A stretch of DNA of 64,000 bases from an uncultured Tolumonas sp. (GCF_963678185.1 NZ_OY782757.1:3483501-3547500), one strand, 5' to 3'. Positions 17,918 to 27,387 are shown, numbered from the stretch's first letter. Translations and numbers: made by a program. The notes: generated by a model from the letters alone, not told the origin.

Positions 17918-18826
17918 ATGATTTCACGTGTCGAAGCAGCCCCCGGTGGTTTTCAATTATCCGAGTTTATTCAAGGTTACTGGCGACTGGCGGAATGGAA
18001 TATGTCTGCCCAACAGCGACTGGATTTTCTCAAACAACATCTGGAGCTGGGCATTACTTCGGTTGACCATGCGGATATCTATGGCGGTTACAGTTGCGAA
18101 CAATTGTTTGGTGAAGCGTTAGTACTGGAACCTGCGCTGCGTCAGCAATTGGAAATTGTGAGTAAATGCGATATTAAATTGCTGTCGGCGAAATATCCTG
18201 AGCGGACTGTGAAACATTACGACACCTCTGCCGCGCACATTGCCTATTCCGTAGATAATTCACTGCAGAATTTAGGCACCGATTATCTCGATCTACTACT
18301 GATCCACCGTCCTGATCCACTGATGAATGCGGATGAAGTAGCCGATGCGTTTTTGCAGCTGAAACAAAGTGGCAAGGTACGTCATTTTGGCGTGTCAAAC
18401 TTCACGCCGTATCAGTTCGATCTGTTGCAATCGCGCCTGGATTTCGCGCTGGTGACCAATCAGGTGGAAGTAAACCCGGTTAATATTTTTGCTTTGCATG
18501 ATGGCACGCTGGATCAAATGCAGATGAAGCGTATCCGTCCGATGATTTGGTCGGCATTGGGTGGTGGCTCGATCTTTACTGCACAAACCGAACAAGCACA
18601 TCGTCTGCGTACCGTGTTAGGTAATGTCAGCGAAGAGCTGGGCGGCGCAAGTCTGGATCAAGTGATTTATGCCTGGCTGCTAAAACTGCCTTGCCAGCCG
18701 CTGCCTATTATCGGTTCCGGCAATATTGAGCGGGTACGTTCTTCGGTGGCAGCCAAAGCGCTCAACCTGACGCGTGAACAGTGGTTCAGCATTTGGGAAG
18801 CAGCGGCGGGTCACGAGATCCCTTAA
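17918..18826 (+). CDS. ydhF: aldo/keto reductase YdhF
   Basis: This 302-residue NADPH-dependent oxidoreductase is of the YdhF subgroup. The barrel carries the catalytic set: aspartate and tyrosine in VDHADIYGGY, lysine in EIVSKC, and histidine in LLLIHRPDP. The cofactor loop is PIIGSGNIERVRS. GYWRLAEWNMS, GKVRHFGVSNFTP and SLDQVIYAWLLKLP match E. coli YdhF closely. The physiological substrate is unknown. The frame is open from 17900, but the ATG at 17918 gives the conserved N-terminus (MISRVEAAPGG), so it is preferred. It is a single gene; dinB follows with its own promoter. Confidence 0.9.
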   Translation: MISRVEAAPGGFQLSEFIQGYWRLAEWNMSAQQRLDFLKQHLELGITSVDHADIYGGYSCEQLFGEALVLEPALRQQLEIVSKCDIKLLSAKYPERTVKHYDTSAAHIAYSVDNSLQNLGTDYLDLLLIHRPDPLMNADEVADAFLQLKQSGKVRHFGVSNFTPYQFDLLQSRLDFALVTNQVEVNPVNIFALHDGTLDQMQMKRIRPMIWSALGGGSIFTAQTEQAHRLRTVLGNVSEELGGASLDQVIYAWLLKLPCQPLPIIGSGNIERVRSSVAAKALNLTREQWFSIWEAAAGHEIP

Positions 18827-18879
18827 GCCAATTTATTTTCCGGCTTGTCGTCAGCGAAAAGAGCAGTTAAACTCACAAA

Positions 18880-18899
18880 TACTGTATGTATAAACAGTA
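18880..18899 (+). promoter_or_regulatory. LexA (SOS) box of dinB
   Basis: TACTGTATGTATAAACAGTA contains CTGT-N8-ACAG and differs from the consensus TACTGTATATATATACAGTA at only a few central bases. It ends 6 bases before the dinB ATG. TATAAA (18889-18894) inside it could be the -10 hexamer, which would put transcription start almost at the ATG. Confidence 0.92.
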
Positions 18900-18905
18900 T
18901 TTGTG

Positions 18906-19961
18906 ATGAGAAAAATTATCCATGTGGATATGGACTGCTTTTTTGCTGCAGTTGAAATGCGTGATAATCCGGCGCTGGTGTCGTTGCCGTTGGCGATTGG
19001 CAGTCCGGCGGAGCGTCGTGGCGTCATTTCGACCTGTAATTATGTCGCGCGTCGTTATGGCATTCGTTCGGCCATGGCGACGGCACATGCGTTACGTCTC
19101 TGCCCGCGTTTAGTCTTACTGCCGGGCCGTATGGCGTTATACCGCGAGGTATCACGGCAAGTGATGCAGATCTTTGCCCGCTACAGCGAAATCATTGAAC
19201 CCGTCTCGATTGATGAAGCTTATATCGATGTCACTGACAGCCCGTTATTTCAAGGCAGTGCGACACGCATTGCGGAAGCGATCCGGGCGGATATTCAGCG
19301 CGAATTAAATCTCACCGCATCAGCGGGAGTGGCACCGAATAAGTTCTTAGCCAAAATTGCCTCTGAGCGCAATAAACCCGACGGTCTGTTTGTCTTATCA
19401 CCACCGCAAGTGCCGGAGTTTGTCCGCCAACTGGCGTTATCGCGCATCCCGGGTATTGGGGGCAAGACCGCCGAGCGGTTAAATGCGGTGGGGTTGCACA
19501 CTTGTGCCGATGTGCAGCAGTTTCCCCGTCAGCAATTATTGCTGCAATTTGGCAAAACCGGTTTGATGTTATTAGAGCGAGCCTATGGCATCGATGAGCG
19601 CCTTTTGAATACCTCGCGGGAGCGCAAATCAGTGGGGGTGGAAACTACCTTTGCAGTTGATATTGCATTAGAAGAACAGGGCCACGCGATGTTGCCGCAA
19701 TTGCTGGCTGAGTTATCGAAGCGGTTACAGCGTCGAGAATGGCGCGGGCAGATCGCCCGGCAAGGCGTCAAAATCAAATTTGCCGATTTTCAGCAAACCA
19801 CCGTGGAACGTTCGGTGAGTCGTTTATCACCGCCACTATTTGATGAGCTATTACATGAAGCCTGGCTGCGTGGTGGTGGTAAACCGGTGCGTTTGGTGGG
19901 CATCAATATTGGCTTTCCAGCCGCCGAAAATACACAACAGCTACCGCTTGATCTGCAATAA
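18906..19961 (+). CDS. dinB: DNA polymerase IV (Y-family translesion polymerase)
   Basis: This 351-residue protein is identical in length to E. coli DinB and begins MRKIIHVDMDCFFAAVEMRDNP-like. The catalytic carboxylates are D8, D103 and E104 (SIDEAY). The steric-gate region is CFFAAVE, and the helix-hairpin-helix RIPGIGGKTAERL follows. It performs mutagenic bypass of damaged template and extends misaligned ends. The C-terminal LPLDLQ resembles a beta-clamp-binding tail. The ATG at 18906 is preferred over the adjacent GTG at 18903. No ribosome-binding site is visible; the LexA box occupies that position. Confidence 0.95.
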   Translation: MRKIIHVDMDCFFAAVEMRDNPALVSLPLAIGSPAERRGVISTCNYVARRYGIRSAMATAHALRLCPRLVLLPGRMALYREVSRQVMQIFARYSEIIEPVSIDEAYIDVTDSPLFQGSATRIAEAIRADIQRELNLTASAGVAPNKFLAKIASERNKPDGLFVLSPPQVPEFVRQLALSRIPGIGGKTAERLNAVGLHTCADVQQFPRQQLLLQFGKTGLMLLERAYGIDERLLNTSRERKSVGVETTFAVDIALEEQGHAMLPQLLAELSKRLQRREWRGQIARQGVKIKFADFQQTTVERSVSRLSPPLFDELLHEAWLRGGGKPVRLVGINIGFPAAENTQQLPLDLQ

Positions 19962-19996
19962 AAAAGCCCCTCGTTTTACCGACGGGCTTTTTTATT
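19961..19996 (+). terminator. terminator after dinB
   Basis: AAAAAGCCCCTCG-ttttac-CGACGGGCTTTTTT forms a hairpin with one mismatch and a T tract. Confidence 0.85.
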
Positions 19997-20037
19997 TGTT
20001 GATGACAGTGAGCTGTCATCACCGCGAAGGCAGCTAA

Positions 20038-21687
20038 TTATTTCGCGGTGCAGGAAGCAAACATATCCAGCGACGTGTCATAAGCACTGGTTTTGACATC
20101 CAGCAGGCCAAGCACGGAATGGAACAGATTGTCCTGCGATAGTGGCTCATCTGCTTTACGCAACAGGCAGTTCTTGTCCAGCTTCATGCGTTGCAAGAAA
20201 CTCGGTGAAAACCATTGTAATGCGCCGATATGGGTTTGCTCTTCCGGTGCAATCATATATGGCGCAGCATGCAGATAAATGCCTTTTTCACCGGTAGATT
20301 CACCATGATCGGCCATATACAACATGGCGGTATCAAAACGCGGGTTGTTTTGCTGCAGCAATTTGATCACCTGACTTAACACATAATCGCTATACACAAT
20401 GGTGTTGTCATAAGCGTTGATCAGCTCTTGCCGTGGACAATCTTGTAGCTGATTGGTGCGGCATTCTGGTAGGAACTTTTTAAATTTCTCCGGTGAGCGC
20501 AGGTAATAGGCCGGGCCATGACTGCCTTTCATGTGCAAAACAATGACACCATCGTTGGTCAGCTTGTCGATGTAATCCTGTAACTGATACAGCAGAATTT
20601 CATCAAAACATTCCCCGTTATTGCACAAACCCGGTACTTTCAGATCCTGTACATTCTGTTCGCCGATGCGCACTGCGACACCTCGACTGCTGGAGTTGTT
20701 ATCTTTCCACAACAACTCAAAACCCGCGTGTTTCAGTACATCCACCAGATTTTCACTGCGTTTGGCTTTGCTGTCGCTGTAATCCTGACGCGTAAATTTA
20801 GAGAACATGCAGGGCACGGATACGGCAGTTTCTGTACCACATGAACTGACGTTACGATAGTTCACGATATCCAGTTTACTCAGCTCAGGGTTCGTGTCAC
20901 GGGCATACCCATTCAGGCTGAACTCACTGGCACGCGCTGCTTCACCGACCACAATCACGGTCAGCACTTTTTTCTGCCCACCGGCAGTGATCTTGGTGCC
21001 TTTTTTCGCATCTTCCCCTAACGGAGAAACGACGATTTTGCCGCCTTCCAGATTACTGCGAATGTAAGATTCAATCGCGCTGACATAGTTTACCGGCACA
21101 ATCATGTGGCGGATGTAGGTGTTGTTACGGGCAAAAGAAGCGATATCGACATAATAAGCTGCGGCAACCCCACCACTGATCACCAGTGTCATCACCAGCG
21201 TCAGAAACTTATAACCAACCTCTTTCATAAACGACGCGTATTGGATCTTACTTCGCAGCAGTAACACCACAGGCAAGACACCCAATAACACAAGATAAAG
21301 CCCCAGTTTCAGACTGAGTAATTCCCCGGCTTCACGAGGGTCGGTCATTAAGGTGTTGCGTACCATTTCGCGGTCAATGACGACACCATAACTGTCCATG
21401 AAATAGGCTGTTGTCGCGCCACCTAATAACAGCACCGACAAGAGCGGTTTGAATAACCATGGCAGCAACAACAAAGAGAGGATCTGATTCAGCCAGGTGA
21501 TCAACAGCAAGTAAAGCGCGGCTAAAAACAGCACGCTATGCCAGTTGTCCGTGCCGATGGCATTAAACGCAGCCTGCCAGAACGAAAAGTTGGTAAAGGT
21601 AATAAAAAACCATGCCGCCAGTAAGATCTGGCGGGCAGGTGTGAGTTGCAGTGAAAATCGACGTAAAAAATTCATCAATAAACTCAT
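20038..21687 (-). CDS. eptA: lipid A phosphoethanolamine transferase (EptA/MCR superfamily)
   Basis: This 549-residue inner-membrane enzyme has about five N-terminal membrane segments (residues 20-175) and a periplasmic alkaline-phosphatase-like sulfatase domain. The metal glutamate is in VVGEAARA (about 249), the phosphorylated threonine is T285 in SSCGTETAVSVPC, and MADHGEST and YLHAAPY follow. It moves phosphoethanolamine from phosphatidylethanolamine to lipid A phosphate, which lowers the negative charge and polymyxin binding. This is the chromosomal family that includes MCR-type proteins, and the sequence is not identical to any I recall. It directly abuts the pepD stop with no clear ribosome-binding site; ATG 21675 is an alternative start. 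Confidence 0.87.
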   Translation of the reverse strand: MSLLMNFLRRFSLQLTPARQILLAAWFFITFTNFSFWQAAFNAIGTDNWHSVLFLAALYLLLITWLNQILSLLLLPWLFKPLLSVLLLGGATTAYFMDSYGVVIDREMVRNTLMTDPREAGELLSLKLGLYLVLLGVLPVVLLLRSKIQYASFMKEVGYKFLTLVMTLVISGGVAAAYYVDIASFARNNTYIRHMIVPVNYVSAIESYIRSNLEGGKIVVSPLGEDAKKGTKITAGGQKKVLTVIVVGEAARASEFSLNGYARDTNPELSKLDIVNYRNVSSCGTETAVSVPCMFSKFTRQDYSDSKAKRSENLVDVLKHAGFELLWKDNNSSSRGVAVRIGEQNVQDLKVPGLCNNGECFDEILLYQLQDYIDKLTNDGVIVLHMKGSHGPAYYLRSPEKFKKFLPECRTNQLQDCPRQELINAYDNTIVYSDYVLSQVIKLLQQNNPRFDTAMLYMADHGESTGEKGIYLHAAPYMIAPEEQTHIGALQWFSPSFLQRMKLDKNCLLRKADEPLSQDNLFHSVLGLLDVKTSAYDTSLDMFASCTAK

Positions 21688-23142
21688 TTATTTATTAGGG
21701 ATTGCCGCCAGCATAGCGACCAGCAATTGCCAGAAACGGGCTACTGCAGGAATGTGTACCCGCTCATCCGGTGAATGCGCACCCTGAATAGTTGGGCCGA
21801 AAGAGACCATATCCCAGTGCGGATATTGTGCTTTGAACAGACCACACTCCAAACCGGCATGGATCACCATCAACTTTGGCAATTCACCAAACAATGCTTC
21901 ATGTTGTTGACGCAGTAACGCCAAGGTGGGTGATGATGGGTCTGGCGCCCAACCAGGATAGGCACCATCAAACTGGCAATCAGCACCCGCCAGCGCACAC
22001 AAAGAAGCGGTCATCTGCTCAACGTAACGACGTCCTTCGTCGTTCAATGAACGGATCAGGCATTGGATATAAACGCCGGCTTCGTTGGTCTGGATCACGC
22101 CAAGGTTCGTCGAGGTTTCTACCACCCCTTCAATCGCATGGCTCATGCGGATCACGCCATTCGGGCAAGCGAGCAGCATTTGCAGCAGACGTTGCTGATC
22201 AGCCAGAGTAAAGCAATTTGCTGGCTGTGCTGCTGGCAGGCACGAGATCTGTAAATAGCTATCTACTTCCTGCAGTTCAAGTTGTAATGCTTTAGTGCGT
22301 TCCGCGACTAATTGCTGCACCGCATCAATACGATCTGCGGCCACCAGAATGACGGCTTCTGCTTCACGCGGAATAGCATTACGCAATGTGCCACCAGAAA
22401 TAGTGGCCAGCCGAATTTCTTCTGCCTGCAGAGCCTGTAACACACGGCTTAACAGCTTGTTGGCATTACCACGATCTTGATGGATGTTGACACCAGAATG
22501 GCCGCCGCGCAGGCCTTTAATCTGCAGCGAGAATGCCTGCATACCGGCTGGAATGACTTCGCGTTGGCATTGGAAATGGATATTGGCATCGACACCACCG
22601 GCACAACCCATATAGGCTTCGGCATCTTGTTCTGAGTCAGTATTCAGCAGAATATCGCCTTCCAGCCAACCGGCTTGCAGACCAAATGCACCACCCATAC
22701 CGGCTTCTTCATCAACGGTCAGTAACACTTCTAGTGGGCCATGCTGCACGGTGTTATCGGCCAATACCGCCAGGCAGGCAGCCGCGCCGATACCGTTATC
22801 AGCACCTAACGTCGTGCCGCGCGCACGCACCCATTCACCATCGATATAGGCTTGGATTGGGTCACGGGTAAAATCATGTTTTGTATCGGCATTGGCTTGC
22901 GGCACCATATCGATATGTGCTTGCAAGATCACACCTTTGCGGTTTTCCAGACCCGGGGTCGCCGGCTTTTTCAGGATCAGGTTGCCAACGGGGTCAACCT
23001 TAACACTGATAGCCTGTGACTTTGCCCAGTCTTGTATCCATTGACTTAATGCAGCTTCATGCTTGGAGGGGCGAGGGATCTGGCAGAATTTGTCGAAAAA
23101 GAACCACAAATGAGACGGTGATAATTGTTGTAATTCACTCAT
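21688..23142 (-). CDS. pepD: aminoacyl-histidine dipeptidase (peptidase D, beta-alanyl-dipeptidase)
   Basis: This 484-residue M20 metallopeptidase matches E. coli PepD (485). Metal-site segments are ILQAHIDMVPQ (histidine and aspartate), GTTLGADNGIG, TVDEEAGMGG (bridging carboxylate and general-base glutamate) and LNTDSEQ. The inserted dimerisation domain has IKGLRGGHSGVNI. It hydrolyses Xaa-His dipeptides such as carnosine in the cytosol. AGGAGAATG-type ribosome-binding sequence precedes the ATG. eptA follows immediately on the same strand. In E. coli pepD lies next to gpt; here two genes lie between them. Confidence 0.95.
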   Translation of the reverse strand: MSELQQLSPSHLWFFFDKFCQIPRPSKHEAALSQWIQDWAKSQAISVKVDPVGNLILKKPATPGLENRKGVILQAHIDMVPQANADTKHDFTRDPIQAYIDGEWVRARGTTLGADNGIGAAACLAVLADNTVQHGPLEVLLTVDEEAGMGGAFGLQAGWLEGDILLNTDSEQDAEAYMGCAGGVDANIHFQCQREVIPAGMQAFSLQIKGLRGGHSGVNIHQDRGNANKLLSRVLQALQAEEIRLATISGGTLRNAIPREAEAVILVAADRIDAVQQLVAERTKALQLELQEVDSYLQISCLPAAQPANCFTLADQQRLLQMLLACPNGVIRMSHAIEGVVETSTNLGVIQTNEAGVYIQCLIRSLNDEGRRYVEQMTASLCALAGADCQFDGAYPGWAPDPSSPTLALLRQQHEALFGELPKLMVIHAGLECGLFKAQYPHWDMVSFGPTIQGAHSPDERVHIPAVARFWQLLVAMLAAIPNK

Positions 23143-23214
23143 GAAACATTCTCCTGCTCAGAAACAAAATGCGCCGCAGATAGCGCAGCGCATGCTTAAT
23201 GGTTGTTGTAAAAA

Positions 23215-23505
23215 TCAGATCGGGCGGCGAAACAGACGGAATCCAATGTATAGGATAATGGATGTCGCCACTGAGCTGGCACTAAACAGATACATCACAT
23301 AATAGGCGTGTTGCATGGGGTCATTACCATCCGGTAATAAATGGATCACGCCACGATTGATCAGCTGATTAGCCAGCAATGCCAGCAGTGCCCAACCGCT
23401 GATCCATTTCATTTTTTGGTTATGTGAACGATGCGGTTGGTTATACATCAGTCCAACCCAGAAACAGAACCAGACGGTAACAAAAATATATGAAAACAGA
23501 GCCAT
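23215..23505 (-). CDS. small inner-membrane protein, function unknown
   Basis: This 96-residue protein has three predicted membrane segments: residues 1-21, about 34-53 and about 68-90. They are separated by a short basic loop (HRSHNQKMK) and a loop with HLLPDGNDPMQHAYY. It ends in a basic RLFRRPI tail. No family is recognised. A start ATG and short spacing to pepD (72 bases downstream on the same strand) suggest it may be read with pepD-eptA. Hydrophobicity and lack of an overlapping alternative gene support it as real. Confidence 0.6.
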   Translation of the reverse strand: MALFSYIFVTVWFCFWVGLMYNQPHRSHNQKMKWISGWALLALLANQLINRGVIHLLPDGNDPMQHAYYVMYLFSASSVATSIILYIGFRLFRRPI

Positions 23506-23729
23506 GGTGAGTTATCCGGTGGTGTAAATAAATATCAGTGTTAATAACGCAAGCCTGATCATGCCACGAAAGTTAGCGTGACAGAAGTCACAACAGCGAT
23601 CCGAAAAAGAGAGGATGACGTATAAAGATAGAATTACTGATATCAGGGTGTCATCTGGCGGTCATGATGTTGTCATCTTTGCCGGGCAGCGTGAAAGAGA
23701 GTAACATCCAGTGTCGTTACGGAGCCTGT

Positions 23730-25460
23730 ATGTCTGCATTATTAGGGCGCTTTTACCTGGCGCATATCAACGATACACACTCTCACTTTGATGAAACCGC
23801 ATTACCCCTGCGTCTGGCATTACCGGAAGGGGCTTGTGATATTCGTCTGCATTGTGGTGGTTTTCCGCGGCTGGCCAGTTTTATCAAACGGGCCCGGCAA
23901 CGCGCTATTTCAGAACAAATGCCATTATTTCTGCTTGATGCCGGCGATAGTTTTCAAGGTACGCTCTATTTTTCCTGCTTCAAAGGGCAGGCAAATGCCG
24001 CATTACTCAATCAATTAGGCATTGATGCCATGGTGGTCGGCAACCATGAGCTGGATACCGGCAATGCACCATTGGCGAATTTCTTACGTCAGATCCGCTT
24101 TCCGTTATTGGCCGCCAACTGGGATCTGTCTGGTGAGGCGCAAGATAAACCGACCCGCATGCAGGATCATCCACTGATGGTCAGCTGGCAAAATCCCGCG
24201 CATCCGAAACCCTATATTGTGAAATGGGTCGATGACGTACCGGTGGCTATTTTCGGACTGGTACTGGAAAACATGCCGGATATCGCGGCACCTGATGGCG
24301 ATTCCCAGTTCTTGCCGGTGGTGGAAACGGCCAAAACAATAATTGAACAAATCCACGCTGACGGCATTGAACACATTATTTTACTCAGTCACCTTGGCTT
24401 TCCGCGTGATTGCCAGCTCGCGCAGGAAGTGGAGGGTATTTCGCTGATCGTGGGCGGTCACACACATACCCTGCAAGGTGATTTTGGCGCATTAGGTTTA
24501 GCCGATGAACACCCGTATGGCGAACGGTTTAACCGCACCTTAGTGCTGCATGCCGGTTATAACTCGCTGATGGTGGGGTTGGCGGAGGTGTACTTGTTGC
24601 CGGACGGGCAAATGCGTATTGAACAAGGGGGTAACGTCTTGCTCACCAGTGAAACGGCATTGCTGCAATCACAACAAGGCGAATCGCTGCCTGCGCCGCA
24701 GCAGCGCACCATTCGACGTTTCTTGCGTAACCAACGGCATGTAGCGATGTTGCAGCCTGATTCTGCCATGGAGCGTCTGTTAGCTAATAATTACCGCTCC
24801 AAATTACGCCACTATGCCAGCGATCAGGTGGTGTCACTGCCGCGTGGGTTACGGCATGTGCGTATTCCCGATGAACGCGGCGGCAGTCAGGTCGCCCCGT
24901 TGGTGGCGGAAGCTATGTTATTTCAGGCGCGAGAAATGGGCGTATCGGTCGATGTGGCGATTTTTAATGCCGGTGGGGCGCGTATCTCGTTACCGCCGGG
25001 GCCGGTCAGTGCCGCTGAATTAGCTGGGCGCTTGTTGCCGTTTGCCAGCACCATCAGCCATTTTGATGTGCGTGGCGGGCAGCTACGCTTAGCGCTGGAA
25101 GGGGCGATTGTAAATGCGCTAGAACTCGGCGGCAGTGGCAGTTTTCCTTATCCGGCTGATCTGCGTTACAGCTACCATGCCAGTGCGCCGCGTGGCCAAC
25201 GGGTGCGGCAATTGCACGTTAAAGATCGGTCTGGGCGCTGGCAGTTATTTGATGAGCAACGCGATTATCGTTTGATCACCACCAGTTATACCGCGATGGG
25301 AAAAGAGGGTTACCACGCGCTGCTGAATCAACGCTCAGAACCAGAGTTGCTCGGGTTGATTATTTCTGACGCCTTTATCAACTACGCCCGTTCGCGCGGA
25401 ATCCTGACACCACCACCAGAACCGTTATATCAATTGAATTTCGACCAGCGAGTGAGTTAA
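23730..25460 (+). CDS. 5'-nucleotidase / 2',3'-cyclic phosphodiesterase family metallophosphatase
   Basis: This 576-residue protein has the UshA-type two-domain layout. The N-terminal dimetal phosphatase carries [35 protein letters not shown] and IVGGHTHT. The C-terminal substrate domain carries [14 protein letters not shown] and [13 protein letters not shown]. By family it removes 5'-phosphates from nucleotides or opens cyclic nucleotides. Unlike periplasmic UshA it has no signal peptide from any start (23664 or 23730), so it appears cytosolic. ATG 23730 is chosen for the GGAG 7 bases upstream. It precedes gpt by 107 bases, which fits nucleotide salvage. Confidence 0.83.
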   Translation: MSALLGRFYLAHINDTHSHFDETALPLRLALPEGACDIRLHCGGFPRLASFIKRARQRAISEQMPLFLLDAGDSFQGTLYFSCFKGQANAALLNQLGIDAMVVGNHELDTGNAPLANFLRQIRFPLLAANWDLSGEAQDKPTRMQDHPLMVSWQNPAHPKPYIVKWVDDVPVAIFGLVLENMPDIAAPDGDSQFLPVVETAKTIIEQIHADGIEHIILLSHLGFPRDCQLAQEVEGISLIVGGHTHTLQGDFGALGLADEHPYGERFNRTLVLHAGYNSLMVGLAEVYLLPDGQMRIEQGGNVLLTSETALLQSQQGESLPAPQQRTIRRFLRNQRHVAMLQPDSAMERLLANNYRSKLRHYASDQVVSLPRGLRHVRIPDERGGSQVAPLVAEAMLFQAREMGVSVDVAIFNAGGARISLPPGPVSAAELAGRLLPFASTISHFDVRGGQLRLALEGAIVNALELGGSGSFPYPADLRYSYHASAPRGQRVRQLHVKDRSGRWQLFDEQRDYRLITTSYTAMGKEGYHALLNQRSEPELLGLIISDAFINYARSRGILTPPPEPLYQLNFDQRVS

Positions 25461-25567
25461 TTGAAGTAACTCGTCAAAGCATAAAAATCGCTAAAAATAC
25501 TATTTATTGGCTGCTGCTCTGGTATCCTTGGCAGTTAGCCATTTTTAAATCCCCAATAGGTTATGTT

Positions 25568-26032
25568 ATGAGCAAAAAGTTTTATGTTTCGTGGGAAAAT
25601 CTGCATCGTGAAGCGCGTCGTCTGTCTCGTCGTCAGCTTCCTGCAAGCCAATGGAAAGGCATCTTAGCGGTTAGTCGTGGTGGGTTGGTTCCTGCGGCTA
25701 TTATGGCGCGTGAACTGGGTATCCGTTTTGTTGATACCATCTGCATTTCCAGCTACGAACATGATTCACAGGGTGATTTAAATGTTCTCAAACGTATTGA
25801 TGGCGATGGTGAAGGCTTCCTGATCGTTGACGATCTGGTGGATAGCGGCAACACCGCACGCCTGTTGCGTGAAATGTACCCGAAAGCACGACTGGTGACT
25901 GTGTTTGCTAAACCGAAAGGCGAGCATCTGGTCGATGATTTCGAAGTGTCTATTCCGCAAGACACCTGGATCGAGCAGCCATGGGATATGGTGCACTGCT
26001 TTGTTCCGCCAATTTGTGAAGAAAATCAGTAA
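25568..26032 (+). CDS. gpt: xanthine-guanine phosphoribosyltransferase
   Basis: This 154-residue enzyme matches E. coli Gpt (152). It transfers the ribose phosphate of PRPP to guanine, xanthine or hypoxanthine. The PRPP-binding loop is [14 protein letters not shown]. The N-terminal [14 protein letters not shown] and [13 protein letters not shown], and the C-terminal [12 protein letters not shown] hood, are family features. It lies just upstream of frsA as in E. coli, but a terminator separates them. Confidence 0.96.
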   Translation: MSKKFYVSWENLHREARRLSRRQLPASQWKGILAVSRGGLVPAAIMARELGIRFVDTICISSYEHDSQGDLNVLKRIDGDGEGFLIVDDLVDSGNTARLLREMYPKARLVTVFAKPKGEHLVDDFEVSIPQDTWIEQPWDMVHCFVPPICEENQ

Positions 26033-26037
26033 ACAAG

Positions 26038-26067
26038 CAAGGCTTCCGATGGGAGCCTTTCTTTTTT
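26038..26067 (+). terminator. terminator after gpt
   Basis: AAGGCT (26039-26044) pairs with AGCCTT (26054-26059), followed by TTCTTTTTT. Confidence 0.75.
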
Positions 26068-26112
26068 GTGCGACAAAGAGCATAAATAGAGAAAACCGCT
26101 CGCGGAGTCACT

Positions 26113-27387
26113 ATGTCAGCCCCATCCGACAAGAACTTAAGTGAAACTTTGTTCAATAAAGTTCAATCTTACAAAATTCGTGAAACCTCCACTATTTCCA
26201 GTTCCGGCAATCCATTACCCAGCGAACCACAAGAACAGTTCCTGATCGATGGATTGTGTACGCCTTCATGGTTCCGGGTTTTACGCCGCGCATTTTGGAT
26301 CTGGCAAGGCGCTGAACCGATAGAAGTGGAAGAGGTGCTAGCACGTATTGCCACCAGTGATGGCGAACGGACTAACCCACAGCAAATTGATACCGTACAG
26401 GGTTTTATTCCCGGCAACTGGTGTTATGAGTGGAGCCAGGTGGCCGGTGAACATAACCGCAAGGCGAAAGAAGCCGATGAAGCCGGCGAATCTTGGGTCG
26501 CGAAAAAAGAGTATTTCCTCGCGGCCCGTTATTATTCCATTGCCAGCTACCCGCACCTGAAAGGGGATGAATTGGCTGAGCAAGCACAAGTGCAGGCCAA
26601 TATTGCTTACCGTGAAGGCGGTCGTTATCTGTCGATGCCACTGAAAGAGTTGAAAGTGCCGTTCCGTGGTAAAGAGATCAAAGGCTATCTACATTTGCCG
26701 CATGACGATCATCCGGTGCCATTGGTGATGGTGACTGGTGCTATTGATAGTCTGCAACTCGATTTTATTCGCTTGTTTGAAAAGGTATTGGAACCGCTCG
26801 GTATCGGTATGTTATCGCTCGATCTACCCGGTTGTGGTTATTCCAGCCATTGGCCGCTGGTGGAAGATTCCAGTCGTTTACATCAAGCGGTGCTGCAATA
26901 TCTGAAAGATGTGCCTTGGGTAGATGATCAACGTGTAGGCATGGTTGGTTTCCGTCTCGGTGGCAATGTGGCGGTACGTCTTTCTTATCTGGAACAGTTG
27001 CGCATGAAAGCGGTGGTTTGTGTTGGACCGGGCATGCACAACTATTTTACTGATCCGGCGATATTTGAGTTATCACCACCGATGATGCGTGCCAGTCTCG
27101 CGAACCGGTTAAATATGAATGCCTCAGATTGGGGGGCGGTGCAAAAAAGCTGTCAGGTGTTTTCACTGAAACGCCAAGGGCTGGCTGGCGTGAGTAAAAC
27201 ACGGGTGCCGATTTTGAGTATCGGGCATCGGCGCGACTTTATTTGCCCGGAAGCGGATATCCGCATGTTGGCATCATCCAGCTTAAGCGGTAAAGCCGTA
27301 GTGCTGGATAAAGAGCCGGTCAAAGAACAAATGAACCGGATGTTAAGTGAAATTGGTGAATGGTTACGCCTGCATTTTAATCTCTGA
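26113..27387 (+). CDS. frsA: FrsA, alpha/beta-hydrolase-fold fermentation-respiration switch protein
   Basis: This 424-residue protein matches E. coli FrsA (414) across its length, with NLSETLF, ISGNWxYEW-like GNWCYEWSQVAGE, SYPHLKGDELAEQAQ and PWVDDQRVGMVGF. FrsA was first described as a partner of enzyme IIA-Glc that shifts metabolism towards fermentation; esterase and pyruvate decarboxylase claims are disputed. The position of the hydrolase nucleophile reads GFRLGGNVAVR, without serine, as in E. coli (GFRFGANVAVR). The gene sits between gpt and proBA as in E. coli, but without crl and phoE. Confidence 0.9.
   Translation: MSAPSDKNLSETLFNKVQSYKIRETSTISSSGNPLPSEPQEQFLIDGLCTPSWFRVLRRAFWIWQGAEPIEVEEVLARIATSDGERTNPQQIDTVQGFIPGNWCYEWSQVAGEHNRKAKEADEAGESWVAKKEYFLAARYYSIASYPHLKGDELAEQAQVQANIAYREGGRYLSMPLKELKVPFRGKEIKGYLHLPHDDHPVPLVMVTGAIDSLQLDFIRLFEKVLEPLGIGMLSLDLPGCGYSSHWPLVEDSSRLHQAVLQYLKDVPWVDDQRVGMVGFRLGGNVAVRLSYLEQLRMKAVVCVGPGMHNYFTDPAIFELSPPMMRASLANRLNMNASDWGAVQKSCQVFSLKRQGLAGVSKTRVPILSIGHRRDFICPEADIRMLASSSLSGKAVVLDKEPVKEQMNRMLSEIGEWLRLHFNL

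Noticed and set aside
20578..20592. Second LexA-like site (CTGT...ACAG)
   Set aside because: The spacing is 7 instead of 8 bases and it lies inside the eptA coding sequence, so it is probably chance.
20038..21687. Calling the phosphoethanolamine transferase a mobile mcr gene
   Set aside because: There are no insertion sequences or plasmid features nearby. It sits in a conserved chromosomal neighbourhood beside pepD, so EptA is the safer name.
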